From positions 1-64,000 of the forward strand of contig DASYAU010000048.1 of NCBI GenBank assembly GCA_036501185.1: a stretch of 64,000 nt of DNA. The letters are read 5' to 3'. Positions 41,232-49,311 of the stretch are shown piece after piece. The position numbers and the translations under genes are program-made. The notes beneath the pieces are model-generated. The model saw only the letters and a program-made list of their open reading frames with translations. It did no database searches and was not told the DNA's origin. The stretch is from Korobacter sp036501185. GTDB lineage: Bacteria > Acidobacteriota > Terriglobia > Terriglobales > Acidobacteriaceae. Every line of letters starts with the position of its first letter. Positions within the stretch are counted from its first letter, which is position 1.

Positions 41232-42203
41232 TCAATCGCTCCACGGCGTGGGTTCGCGATCCCAGCGATGTTTACTTAATTCCGCCAATAGCGCCGCTGG
41301 CAGCGCCCCGGCGTCACTATCGGAGATGTTGCCGCGCACGTGCTCGGGCTTCCGCATACCAATGATCGTGGTGCTCACCGTGCGGTTCGAGAGGATGAAC
41401 CGCAGTGCCATCTCCGGCAGCCGCATCCCCTCCGGAAGTATGCGCTTCAGCTTCTCTACGCGTTCGACCGTCGGCTTGAGATTCTCCGGACCGAAGTAGC
41501 CTGCCCGCCAATCGCCTTCGGGAAACTTCGTGTCGAGCGTGAGATGCCCGCCAAGACTGCCTTCATCGAGTGGCACGCGCGCAATCACGCCAACATCGTG
41601 CTGATTGCAAATGGGAAAGAGCGCATCTTCCGGCGACTGATCGAAGATGTTGTAAATCACCTGCACCGCGTCCACCAGCCCCGTCTTGATTGCGCGAATG
41701 CCATTTTCGGGCTCCCATCGGTTCAGACTGAGCCCGAAGAAGCGGATTACGCCGTCTCTCTTCAGCTTTTCTACCGTGCTGCGGAACTCCGGTTCGTCGG
41801 CCCAGGAGTCGTCCCACACGTGAAATTGCAGCACATCGATGGAATTGGTGCGCAGCTTCTCCCGGATCGCATCGGCGTACTTAATAACGTGGTGAGCGGG
41901 GAAGACCTCGCTGTACTTGTACTCCGGGCGCGCCGGCCAGCGATCGTTCAGCGGAGGAATTTTGGACGCCGCGTAGAGACGCTTGCCCGGATTGCGGGCA
42001 ATGATCTCCCCGAGCAGCCCGTCGCTCTTGCCTTCGCCGTAAGCCCATGCGGTATCGAAGAAGTTGCAGCCCAAATCGACCGCCATCTGCAGGGCAGCTA
42101 GCGATTGTTCGTCGTCCGAGCCGCTCCAGCCGCTCATTCCCCACAATCCATGCGCAATATCGCTGACTTCGAATCCGGTGCGGCCCAGCGTTCGGTATTT
42201 CAT
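41232..42203 (-). CDS. Aldo/keto reductase
   Basis: NAD(P)H-dependent oxidoreductase of the TIM-barrel AKR superfamily. 323 residues from ATG 42203 (GGGAG upstream). Family motifs: MKYRTLGRTGFEVSDIAHG, the catalytic Asp/Tyr pair in FFDTAWAYGEGKSDGLLG, the catalytic Lys in YAASKIPP, His in LQFHVWDD, and NAD(P)-site text TTIIGMRKPEHVRGN near the C-terminus. Substrate unknown. The GH2 gene ends 25 bp before its start, so both may be read from one message, suggesting a sugar-derived substrate. Confidence 0.9.
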   Translation of the reverse strand: MKYRTLGRTGFEVSDIAHGLWGMSGWSGSDDEQSLAALQMAVDLGCNFFDTAWAYGEGKSDGLLGEIIARNPGKRLYAASKIPPLNDRWPARPEYKYSEVFPAHHVIKYADAIREKLRTNSIDVLQFHVWDDSWADEPEFRSTVEKLKRDGVIRFFGLSLNRWEPENGIRAIKTGLVDAVQVIYNIFDQSPEDALFPICNQHDVGVIARVPLDEGSLGGHLTLDTKFPEGDWRAGYFGPENLKPTVERVEKLKRILPEGMRLPEMALRFILSNRTVSTTIIGMRKPEHVRGNISDSDAGALPAALLAELSKHRWDREPTPWSD

Positions 42204-42228
42204 CCGTGCTCCCAAGTATCGATGGTTA

Positions 42229-44007
42229 TCAATGAGATGAACTTTTCGCGAGTTCCCGGTAATAATCTTGCAAAATGAAAAACGCTTGCTTGTGCGTACC
42301 CTGGTTGCTCACCAGGCCCTTCCGATTATGCATGTCCTGCACGCCGGGCTGCAGCCGCACCGGGGACTGAAAATCCATCAGGATCCACGGTGACAAGCCT
42401 GCCAGCAGCGGTGTGCGGCGGAACATCGCGATCTGGTGCCGGTAGATGTTCGCCTGGAATTCCTCGGTCCAGCGCTCATTCTGCGCGCCGTGCCGTCCCG
42501 CCAGCGCGCCTCCACCGAACTCGCTGAAGATCAGCGGCTTATCCCAGGCGGTTTTCCATTCGGCGCTGTCCAGGTCTTCGGCTTTTCCCTCATACCATCC
42601 GATGTATTCGTTCACCGCAAGCACATCCACGATTTCGCCAAGGGGATCATTTACGAGCCGTTTGTTCCCCTGGCGCTCAAAGCGGTTTGACGCCGCGGTG
42701 ATTAGGCGCGTGGGGTCCATGCTGCGCCCATCAGCGGCAAGCGTTTTCAAGAATTCCATGCGCTCGGTCGAGATTGGCGTTTCGTTGGCAATTGACCATA
42801 AGATGATCGCGCCGCGGTCTTGGTCGCGCTCGATTTCTTCCCGCAGTTGCTGCCGTGCCAGCGCCAAGGTTGCCGGATTTTTGAAATCAATGTCCCAGTA
42901 AACCGGGATCTCCGACCACACCATTAACCCCATCCGCTCCGCTTCGCGCACCATCGACTCATGGTGCGGGTAATGCGCCAATCGAACGTAGTTGCAGCCG
43001 AGTTCCTTCGCCCAGCCAAGCAGCGCGGCGTCATCTTGCGACGTAATCGCCCGAGCATCGCGGAACGGAGCTTCTTCGTGAATGGAAACGCCGCGCAGGA
43101 AAATCGGTTTGTCATTGAGATAGAGCTTCGCACCGCGCGCCTCGATGCTGCGGAACGCGATCTCGTCCTGCACTTGATCGTTCGCCGTGGAGAGCGTTAC
43201 TTTGTAGAGCTTCGGGTTTTCCGGAGACCACGGCGTGAGTTGCGCGCGAAAGTGAAACTCCGCACGGCCACGCTGATCGGTGGTCATCGTCTGCCGAAAC
43301 TTCGCTTCGGGAATCTCCAGCGTGATCTCGGTCTTTGCCTCTGAGCCGTTGAGTTGCACCCACCCAGCGATCTCGTTCAGTGATCCTTTCGCAAATTGCA
43401 CAAAATAATTTTCGATGAACGTCGCCGGAACCTCGACGAGTTCTACATCTCGCGTCAGGCCGCCGTAGTTCCACCAATCGGTATTCAGTGCAGGAATGCC
43501 GTCGCGCTCCCGACGATTGTCCACCTCCACCACTACCAGGTTCTCGCCATCGTGCAATTTACCGGTTACTTCAAAGTTGAAGGGCGTAAAACCGCCAATA
43601 TGCTCGCCAAGTTTTTCGCTGTTCAGATACACGAGCGCCCGATAATTTGCCGCCCCGAAGTAAAGAAATTGCCGCTTTCCCCGCGCGGGATGCGCAGTGA
43701 AAATGCGCCGGTACCACACCGCGCCTTCGTAAAAATGCAGGTCTTGGCTTTGCGAGTTCCAGTCGCCGGGAACGTTCAATGTGGGCGAGCGATCGAAGTC
43801 ATATTCAACCGGGTCCGTCAGGTCTTTGGGCTTTCGATCTTCGTAGAACCGGGAGTGCTCGCCAACCTTGTAGGCATCCACAATGGCGTGCCACGGGCCG
43901 TCCAGGCTCACGGGGTTACGCGCAGCGATATTGGCGATGAGTTTATTTTGTGCGACGGCCGCGATCGAACAGGCCAATACGACCGCCAGCTTAAGAGCCC
44001 GTTGCAT
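42229..44007 (-). CDS. Secreted glycoside hydrolase family 2 protein (beta-glucuronidase/beta-galactosidase-like)
   Basis: 592 residues with a signal peptide (MQRALKLAVVLACSIAAVAQ). Order: sugar-binding jelly roll (about 30-195, with DGPWHAIVDAY and NVPGDWNSQ), Ig-like domain (about 196-290), TIM barrel (about 295-590). Catalytic acid/base Glu 409 in IANETP and nucleophile Glu 496 in IFSEFGGGA are both present, and NYVRLAHYPHHE matches the family. Size and lack of extra domains fit beta-glucuronidase-like GH2 enzymes; the exact glycoside is open. Upstream of and probably co-transcribed with the aldo/keto reductase. Confidence 0.92.
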   Translation of the reverse strand: MQRALKLAVVLACSIAAVAQNKLIANIAARNPVSLDGPWHAIVDAYKVGEHSRFYEDRKPKDLTDPVEYDFDRSPTLNVPGDWNSQSQDLHFYEGAVWYRRIFTAHPARGKRQFLYFGAANYRALVYLNSEKLGEHIGGFTPFNFEVTGKLHDGENLVVVEVDNRRERDGIPALNTDWWNYGGLTRDVELVEVPATFIENYFVQFAKGSLNEIAGWVQLNGSEAKTEITLEIPEAKFRQTMTTDQRGRAEFHFRAQLTPWSPENPKLYKVTLSTANDQVQDEIAFRSIEARGAKLYLNDKPIFLRGVSIHEEAPFRDARAITSQDDAALLGWAKELGCNYVRLAHYPHHESMVREAERMGLMVWSEIPVYWDIDFKNPATLALARQQLREEIERDQDRGAIILWSIANETPISTERMEFLKTLAADGRSMDPTRLITAASNRFERQGNKRLVNDPLGEIVDVLAVNEYIGWYEGKAEDLDSAEWKTAWDKPLIFSEFGGGALAGRHGAQNERWTEEFQANIYRHQIAMFRRTPLLAGLSPWILMDFQSPVRLQPGVQDMHNRKGLVSNQGTHKQAFFILQDYYRELAKSSSH

Positions 44008-44063
44008 CGCGTTCTCCCGTGAACACGATACAAGGTTCTCGCCAAATGGGCATCTATGGGAAG

Positions 44064-44321
44064 CTAAACGGCTATGGCGCTCACTGGCACGCTCTCCAGC
44101 GAGATGATGGCGGCAGTATCGCAGCGATGATATTTAATGTGGTTCCAGTAACGGCGGCGCGCTTCGGTCAGGGTGCAATGCGCCATTTCTGTGCGCTGGC
44201 GCGTGAATTCCTCGTCAAAACTAAGCGCGGAGTTTTGCGCCTGTTCGGCCGCGAGGTATTCCTCGATCCTGCCAAGCACTTCGTCTTTCAGCTTATCGCC
44301 TTCGATACAAGTCATATTCAT
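44064..44321 (-). CDS. Hypothetical small protein
   Basis: 85 residues. ATG at 44321 preceded by GGGGGC. Mostly charged and helical (DKLKDEVLGRIEEYLAAEQAQ; DEEFTRQRTEMAHC), two or three Cys, short hydrophobic C-terminus. No family recognised. The frame is clean and the composition fits a real gene, but nothing else supports it. Confidence 0.5.
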   Translation of the reverse strand: MNMTCIEGDKLKDEVLGRIEEYLAAEQAQNSALSFDEEFTRQRTEMAHCTLTEARRRYWNHIKYHRCDTAAIISLESVPVSAIAV

Positions 44322-44397
44322 GCCCCCGGATGAATAGAAAATTGCGGGCCGAGAACCGGAGTGTATCGCAGAACTAGCCTGTGGATTTCTTACGCTC

Positions 44398-45207
44398 GTG
44401 CCCGCATACGGTTACCTGGAAAAAGCGCCGCCGCATTGCGGCACTCATCCCACCGAAGATGACAGCAGCACGCAAGTGTCGTCTAATGACCATAGCGAGT
44501 CGGCCGCTCGCTCTATGTTTGAACTTCACCCGGCACCGCGGTTTGCACGGCGCCCATGGATCTTTATAACCTCCATGGCGGCGCATTGCCTATTGCTGTT
44601 CGTGATTCTGCGGCCCGCCGAGCCCAAGCTGGTGAAGGTACACCAACTGCGTCTTGGAGATGGTGGACGATCTCTGGCGCGTTTGTATTGGAGCGGCGCC
44701 GATCGCGAAGCCGTTGCGGCTGCCGACCAGGCCGTTCATGCCAAGAAAGATCGCGACCAGGATGTGCGCTCGAAGCAACTCCTCTCGCCCAGTAAATCGT
44801 TGCAACTCCGCCTCGAAAAACATGAGCGACTGATCGCCTCTGTCGCGAATGACCGCACCTTGGTCGCCGGTAAGAGCCGCGACGCCGCCACCGCGGGCTC
44901 ACACAACGGCTCGCTGAACTCCGGCGATCTGTATGGCGACGACATACGTCCAGCGCTGTGGGTCGGCGGACCCAATCCGCAGGTAGTCGCGAATGAATTT
45001 GCCGAAGGTCTCGAAGGCAGCGTGATTGTCGAAATCACTATCGACGATAACGGGAACGTCATCGCGACGCATTTGCTCCAAGGTCTCTCGCCGGCGGTGG
45101 ATGGCCGCGTAATCGAAGCATTGCAGATGGCGCACTTCGTCCCGGCAAAACGAAATGGCGTAGCGATCGCTTCGAAGCAGGACGTGTACTACCACTTTCC
45201 GAAATAA
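44398..45207 (+). CDS. TonB C-terminal-domain protein with N-terminal anchor
   Basis: 269 residues from the GTG at 44398, or 230 from the ATG at 44515; neither has a clear ribosome binding site, and the shorter form puts the membrane segment (WIFITSMAAHCLLLFVIL) nearer the N-terminus as usual for TonB. A long periplasmic linker (about 75-190) leads to a TonB C-terminal domain (VANEFAEGLEGSVIVEITID; QGLSPAVDGRVIEALQMAHF) ending DVYYHFPK. The last part aligns with the other TonB-like proteins at 22108 and 55133. No ExbB or ExbD nearby. Confidence 0.75.
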   Translation: MPAYGYLEKAPPHCGTHPTEDDSSTQVSSNDHSESAARSMFELHPAPRFARRPWIFITSMAAHCLLLFVILRPAEPKLVKVHQLRLGDGGRSLARLYWSGADREAVAAADQAVHAKKDRDQDVRSKQLLSPSKSLQLRLEKHERLIASVANDRTLVAGKSRDAATAGSHNGSLNSGDLYGDDIRPALWVGGPNPQVVANEFAEGLEGSVIVEITIDDNGNVIATHLLQGLSPAVDGRVIEALQMAHFVPAKRNGVAIASKQDVYYHFPK

Positions 45208-45530
45208 TTTTCCGGCAATCGATGCAGGGATGAGATAGGGACGAACGTGTGTTCGTTCCCGGACGATGCATTTCCATCTTCGGACAATGCATGTTTCACC
45301 CAGTATTCATGCGGCTTCAAGAACTCCAGTGAAATTGCCGATATACGTTCCGAAACGCGTTTGGCAAGCGACGTGATACAGGATCGTTGGGAACATTAGG
45401 CAAGTGTTCCGCGTAATGACGAGCAGGGCCCCAAGTAAGTCCGTCGCAAATGGATTGGGCAGGCCCTTTGCAATCCTGAACGGCAGTAAGAGAGAGACGC
45501 TCGCAAGGCGAGCCATTCCAAAGGAGCTGT
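45208..45530. other. Intergenic region with small inverted repeats, no gene seen
   Basis: 323 bp between the TonB-like gene and a small secreted protein gene. Contains GGGACGAAC-gtgt-GTTCGTTCCC at 45238-45260 (no T tract) and GGAACA-N9-TGTTCC at 45390-45410, a possible operator. AAAGGAG at the right end is the ribosome binding site of the next gene. Confidence 0.45.
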
Positions 45531-45896
45531 ATGAAGCATTTGAGCAAAGTTCTCGCGGTAGTTTTCGGGCTGTTAATGGCGGTATCCGCTTTTGCGGCAG
45601 ACAAGAATTCCGTGAACCTGACGGTGATGCACAAATCGACGGTGAGTGGAACCACCCTTGATCCGGGCGAATACAAGGTCGTCTTTAATCGCACGGGAGA
45701 CACCGTGCAGGCAACGTTCCTTTCCGGCAAGAAGACCGTGGCCACCACCTCGGGACATTTCGAGCAGCGTTCCACTTTCCCATCGTCGGTGTCGTTAGTG
45801 GTGAACAGCGACCGTGCGGTGCAGGCGATTGTCGTCCAGAAACTCGGCGGCGCAGTCGTGCTCGAAGGCGAAGCATCCAGTTCAGCGGGACACTGA
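45531..45896 (+). CDS. Small secreted or periplasmic hypothetical protein
   Basis: 121 residues with a clear signal peptide (MKHLSKVLAVVFGLLMAVSAFA, cleaved before ADKN). The mature ~99 residues alternate hydrophobic and polar residues as in a small beta sandwich (NLTVMHKSTVSGTTLDPGEY, then KVVFNRTGDTVQATFLSGKK). Good AAGGAG ribosome binding site and its own terminator, so it is a well-defined single gene. Resembles small acidobacterial secreted proteins of unknown role. Confidence 0.75.
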   Translation: MKHLSKVLAVVFGLLMAVSAFAADKNSVNLTVMHKSTVSGTTLDPGEYKVVFNRTGDTVQATFLSGKKTVATTSGHFEQRSTFPSSVSLVVNSDRAVQAIVVQKLGGAVVLEGEASSSAGH

Positions 45897-45919
45897 TTCC
45901 TAGCAGCGTCTCCGTGGAG

Positions 45920-45957
45920 CGGCGAAGTGAGCAGCCTTCGCCGCTTTTTCTTTTTTC
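45920..45957 (+). terminator. Rho-independent terminator of the small secreted protein gene
   Basis: GCGGCGAAG, an 8-nt loop, CTTCGCCGC, then TTTTTCTTTTTT. 24 bp past the stop. A GTG at 45927 inside this stem opens the permease frame but cannot sensibly be its start. Confidence 0.9.
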
Positions 45958-45974
45958 ACGCCCCTCGCGCTACA

Positions 45975-47306
45975 ATGCCTCCCACTCCAACCTCCGCGAG
46001 GGCGCATCTGCCGCTGAACCGTTCCATAGGACGCTGGGCATGCACGGCCCTGGTGGTAAATACCGTCATCGGCAGCGGCATCTTTGGGATTCCATCTCTG
46101 CTCAACGGAATTGTGGGGCGCGCCAGCCCGCTCGCCATGGTGCTTTCGGGTATTGGGATTGGCCTGATGATGGCTTGCTGCGCCGAGGTAACATCGCGCT
46201 TCAGTGAGCCCGGAGGAGCGTATCTCTTCGCGCGGACGGCCTTCGGGCGTTTCGTCGGAATCCAGGTCGGCTGGTTCTCGTGGCTCGCCCCGATGGGCAC
46301 CAGCGCCGCCGCAGCGAACCTGTTTTCGAGCTATTTAGCCGCGTATCTACCATTCGCGGGAACTGTGTTCGGCCGCGCGCTTGTCATCTTCTCGTTGTTT
46401 GCCTTTCTTGCGATAGCGAACTGTCTGGGCGTAAAAGTTGGTGCGAACTTAAGCAGCGTCTTCAGCATTGCAAAGCTCGCGCCGCTTGCTTTGTTGATCG
46501 TGCTCGGCGTCATTTTTTTCGCTCGTCATCCGCAAACCTACGCGCAAGCCGCCCCCGCGCCGCCTGCCCTTTCGCCATGGGTGGATGCGATGTTGCTGCT
46601 CTCATTCGCCTTTGGCGGTTTCGAAAACGCAATCATGCCTGCTGGCGAGGTCGAGAACCCACGCCTTACCATTCCCTGGTCACTCGCCGTGGGCCTGGCC
46701 GCCTGCATCGCTGTTTATGCGCTTGTGCAGTTCGTGACGGTGGCGACCATCGGCACCGGGCCGGCGGATCGTCCGCTCGCATCAGTGGCCAATGTGCTCA
46801 TTGGGCGCGGCGGCGCGATGTTCATTACTATTGCCGCGATGATCTCTACCTTCGGCCATCTTTCCGCCGTGCAGCTCGGAGCGCCGAGGCTCACCTATTC
46901 GCTGGCCGAGCGCGGCGACTTTCCCGCGTTCTTCGGAAGGATCCACCCGCGTTTCCAGACGCCTTACATTTCGATTCTCCTGTTCGGGCTGTTCACTTTT
47001 CTTCTCTCATTAAGTGGAACATTTCGCTGGGCGGTGGCCATGGCATCAGGCGCATTGATCATCATCTATACGAGCGTGTGCGCCAGTTTGATCGGCCTGC
47101 GGAAGAAAAACGCGAACCCGGCAGCGCTCCATCTCCCTGGCGGCGTCTTCATCGCGTGCTTTTGCATCGTCGTTGGCATTGTGCTGCTGACGCGCCTTAC
47201 CTTACGCGAAGGCTATTTGCTGCTTGTGACATTTGCAATCGGAGTGGTCCACTGGCTGTGGATTCGCACGCGCGCGACAGCGGACGAGGTCCGCTCGGGC
47301 GCATGA
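45975..47306 (+). CDS. APC superfamily amino acid permease
   Basis: 443 residues, about twelve membrane segments. First segment has the APC signature TALVVNTVIGSGIFGIPSLL with the unwound GSGIFG; later FGGFENAIMPAGEVENP (segment 6 region) and STFGHLSAVQLGAPRLTYSLAERGDFP. The ATG at 45975 is taken as start because the only upstream start (GTG 45927) lies within a terminator stem. Its TGA overlaps by 4 nt the ATG of the kynurenine formamidase gene, so the two are translationally coupled. This points to uptake of tryptophan or kynurenine, an inference from context only. Confidence 0.88.
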   Translation: MPPTPTSARAHLPLNRSIGRWACTALVVNTVIGSGIFGIPSLLNGIVGRASPLAMVLSGIGIGLMMACCAEVTSRFSEPGGAYLFARTAFGRFVGIQVGWFSWLAPMGTSAAAANLFSSYLAAYLPFAGTVFGRALVIFSLFAFLAIANCLGVKVGANLSSVFSIAKLAPLALLIVLGVIFFARHPQTYAQAAPAPPALSPWVDAMLLLSFAFGGFENAIMPAGEVENPRLTIPWSLAVGLAACIAVYALVQFVTVATIGTGPADRPLASVANVLIGRGGAMFITIAAMISTFGHLSAVQLGAPRLTYSLAERGDFPAFFGRIHPRFQTPYISILLFGLFTFLLSLSGTFRWAVAMASGALIIIYTSVCASLIGLRKKNANPAALHLPGGVFIACFCIVVGIVLLTRLTLREGYLLLVTFAIGVVHWLWIRTRATADEVRSGA

Positions 47307-48052
47307 ACCGCGATTTGCTGGCCCTCCCACCCTCGCCGGCGGAGTTGCGCATTCGCTACGGCGACGATCCCAACCAGTTCTTCGACGTGTGGAAGCCGCC
47401 GCGTCCTCGGGCTGTGGCGATGGTCATCCACGGCGGTTTCTGGCGCGCGAAGTACGACCTCCTGCATACCAGCCATTTCTCTGCGGCGCTGGCCAGGAGT
47501 GGCATCGCGGTGGCAAACCTCGAATACAGGCGGGTCGGAAACCCTGGCGGCGGATGGCCCGGAAGCTACAACGACGTGCGCGCCGGATTCGCGGCGGTGA
47601 AAAAATATTTCGGCGACGCAAATAAATTTCTCGTCTTCGGCCATTCGGCCGGCGGACACCTTGGCCTGCGGCTCGCGATTGATGAAGAAGATCTGAGCGG
47701 CGTGATCGCACTCGCGCCAGTATCGATTCTGCGCAGCGCATACGAGCTCAACCTCAGCAATGGCGCGGTGGCTGAGTTCGTTGGCGGAAAACCGGAAGAG
47801 TTTCCGGAGATCTACGAAGACGCCTGCCCATCGCGCCATCCAGCAAAGGTGCAGCGCATCCTGCTGCATGGTTCAAACGATGAAGAAGTCCCAATCGAGA
47901 TGAGCCGTAGCTTCGAAAACCTGCGCCAGAACGACCCCGGAACGGTGTGGTTCATGAAGCTGGACGAATGCGAGCACATGGACCTGATCGACCCTGAATC
48001 CCGGGCGTGGCCTATCATTCACATGGACGCCGAATCATTGTTGGAAGACTAG
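47303..48052 (+). CDS. Alpha/beta hydrolase, probable kynurenine formamidase (arylformamidase type)
   Basis: Hydrolyses N-formylkynurenine to kynurenine and formate (inferred). 249 residues, alpha/beta hydrolase fold: oxyanion motif VIHGGFWR, the HGGxW type found in animal and fungal arylformamidases, nucleophile elbow FGHSAGGHLG, late acid and His in LDECEHMDLID. This is not the metal-dependent KynB usual in bacteria. It starts within the stop of the permease gene and its last 4 nt overlap the 3' end of kynU on the other strand. It fills the one step missing from the kynurenine operon, which strengthens the assignment. Confidence 0.82.
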   Translation: MNRDLLALPPSPAELRIRYGDDPNQFFDVWKPPRPRAVAMVIHGGFWRAKYDLLHTSHFSAALARSGIAVANLEYRRVGNPGGGWPGSYNDVRAGFAAVKKYFGDANKFLVFGHSAGGHLGLRLAIDEEDLSGVIALAPVSILRSAYELNLSNGAVAEFVGGKPEEFPEIYEDACPSRHPAKVQRILLHGSNDEEVPIEMSRSFENLRQNDPGTVWFMKLDECEHMDLIDPESRAWPIIHMDAESLLED

Positions 48053-49311
48053 AGGAACGCCAGGAAGCGCTGCACGAATCGATAGACGTCAATATACGAA
48101 CAATAGAGCGGCACGGGGGCGACACGCAGGATGTCGGGCTCGCGCCAGTCGCAGAAGGCGCCGTCCCCTACCAGCCGATCGCAAATTTCGCGGTCGCCCT
48201 GTTTGATGCGGATGGAAAGTTGCGCGCCGCGACGACGTGGCTCGCGCGGGGTGATGATCTCGAACTTTGGCGACGCGTGGTGCTCGAGCAAGAACTCGAG
48301 ATATCCGGTGAGCGCGACACTCTTCTCGCGGAGACGATCAATCCCGGCCTCGTCGAAAATGTCCATCGAGGCGCGCAGCGAGGCGAGCGCGACAATCGGC
48401 GGATTGCTGAGCTGCCATCCGTCGGCGCCGGCCATGGGATGGAACTCTGGGCCCATCTTGAAGCGCGTCGCTTCGTCGTGACCCCACCAGCCGGCAAAGC
48501 GCGGGAGATCGAAGCTCTTTGCGTGACGTTCGTGCACGAAGCATCCCGCGACGCAGCCCGGGCCGGCGTTGAGGTATTTGTAACTGCACCAGGCGGCGAA
48601 ATCCACGTCCCAATCGTGCAACTTGAGCGCGAGATTGCCAGCAGCATGTGCGCAGTCGAAAGCAACCACGCACCCCTTCACGTGCCCGGCCTTCGTGATC
48701 GTCTCCAGATCAAACGCCTGTCCAGTGGCGTAATTCACTCCACCGAGTAAGACGAGGGCAATGGACGGCCCTTCGCGTTCGACGACCGCGAGAATATCTT
48801 CGTCTCGGAGAGTAGCCTCGCCGGGACGCGGCCGCAATTCAAGCAGCGAAGTTGCGGGATTGAAGCCGTGGAACTCGATTTGTGATGCCACAGCGTATTG
48901 GTCGGATGGAAAAGCGCTGCCTTCGACTACGATTTTGTGGCGCTCGCGGGTGGGCCGGTAGAACGAGACCATCATCAGGTGCAGGTTCACGGTAAGCGAA
49001 TTCATCACCACAACTTCGCTCGGTATTGCACCGACAAGGCGCGCCGTCTGATCGGCAAGGAAGCGATGGTAAGGCATCCACGGGTGCTTGCCGTGGAAGT
49101 GAGCCTCCACTCCGAGCTCGGCCCAATCATCCAGTTCCTGATCGATGTATTCACGAACCGTCTTCGGTTGCAAGCCGAGCGAGTGGCCGACTAGATAAAT
49201 GCAGTCACTACCGTCGCGCGCTTTTGGGAAGTGAAACCGGTTGCGAAAGTTCGCCAGCGGATCGCGCGAATCCGATTCGTGCGCGAAGGTCTCGGTGGTC
49301 TGGTAGATCAT
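48049..49311 (-). CDS. kynU: Kynureninase
   Basis: PLP enzyme that splits 3-hydroxykynurenine to 3-hydroxyanthranilate and alanine. 420 residues from ATG 49311 (MIYQTTETFAHESD), whose first base lies in the last codons of kmo (ATGA overlap). Fold type I features: YLVGHSLGLQPK, MNSLTVNLHLMMVSFY, the PLP-ring Asp in VVAFDCAHAAGN, the PLP Lys 245 in WCSYKYLNAGPG, and GWWGHDEATRFKMG. Last gene of the six-gene operon. Confidence 0.95.
   Translation of the reverse strand: MIYQTTETFAHESDSRDPLANFRNRFHFPKARDGSDCIYLVGHSLGLQPKTVREYIDQELDDWAELGVEAHFHGKHPWMPYHRFLADQTARLVGAIPSEVVVMNSLTVNLHLMMVSFYRPTRERHKIVVEGSAFPSDQYAVASQIEFHGFNPATSLLELRPRPGEATLRDEDILAVVEREGPSIALVLLGGVNYATGQAFDLETITKAGHVKGCVVAFDCAHAAGNLALKLHDWDVDFAAWCSYKYLNAGPGCVAGCFVHERHAKSFDLPRFAGWWGHDEATRFKMGPEFHPMAGADGWQLSNPPIVALASLRASMDIFDEAGIDRLREKSVALTGYLEFLLEHHASPKFEIITPREPRRRGAQLSIRIKQGDREICDRLVGDGAFCDWREPDILRVAPVPLYCSYIDVYRFVQRFLAFL

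Noticed and set aside
46280..47302. Upstream part of a 590-codon frame ending with the formamidase
   Set aside because: Lies over the permease gene in another frame and is Arg/His-rich; only the part from ATG 47303 has alpha/beta hydrolase motifs.
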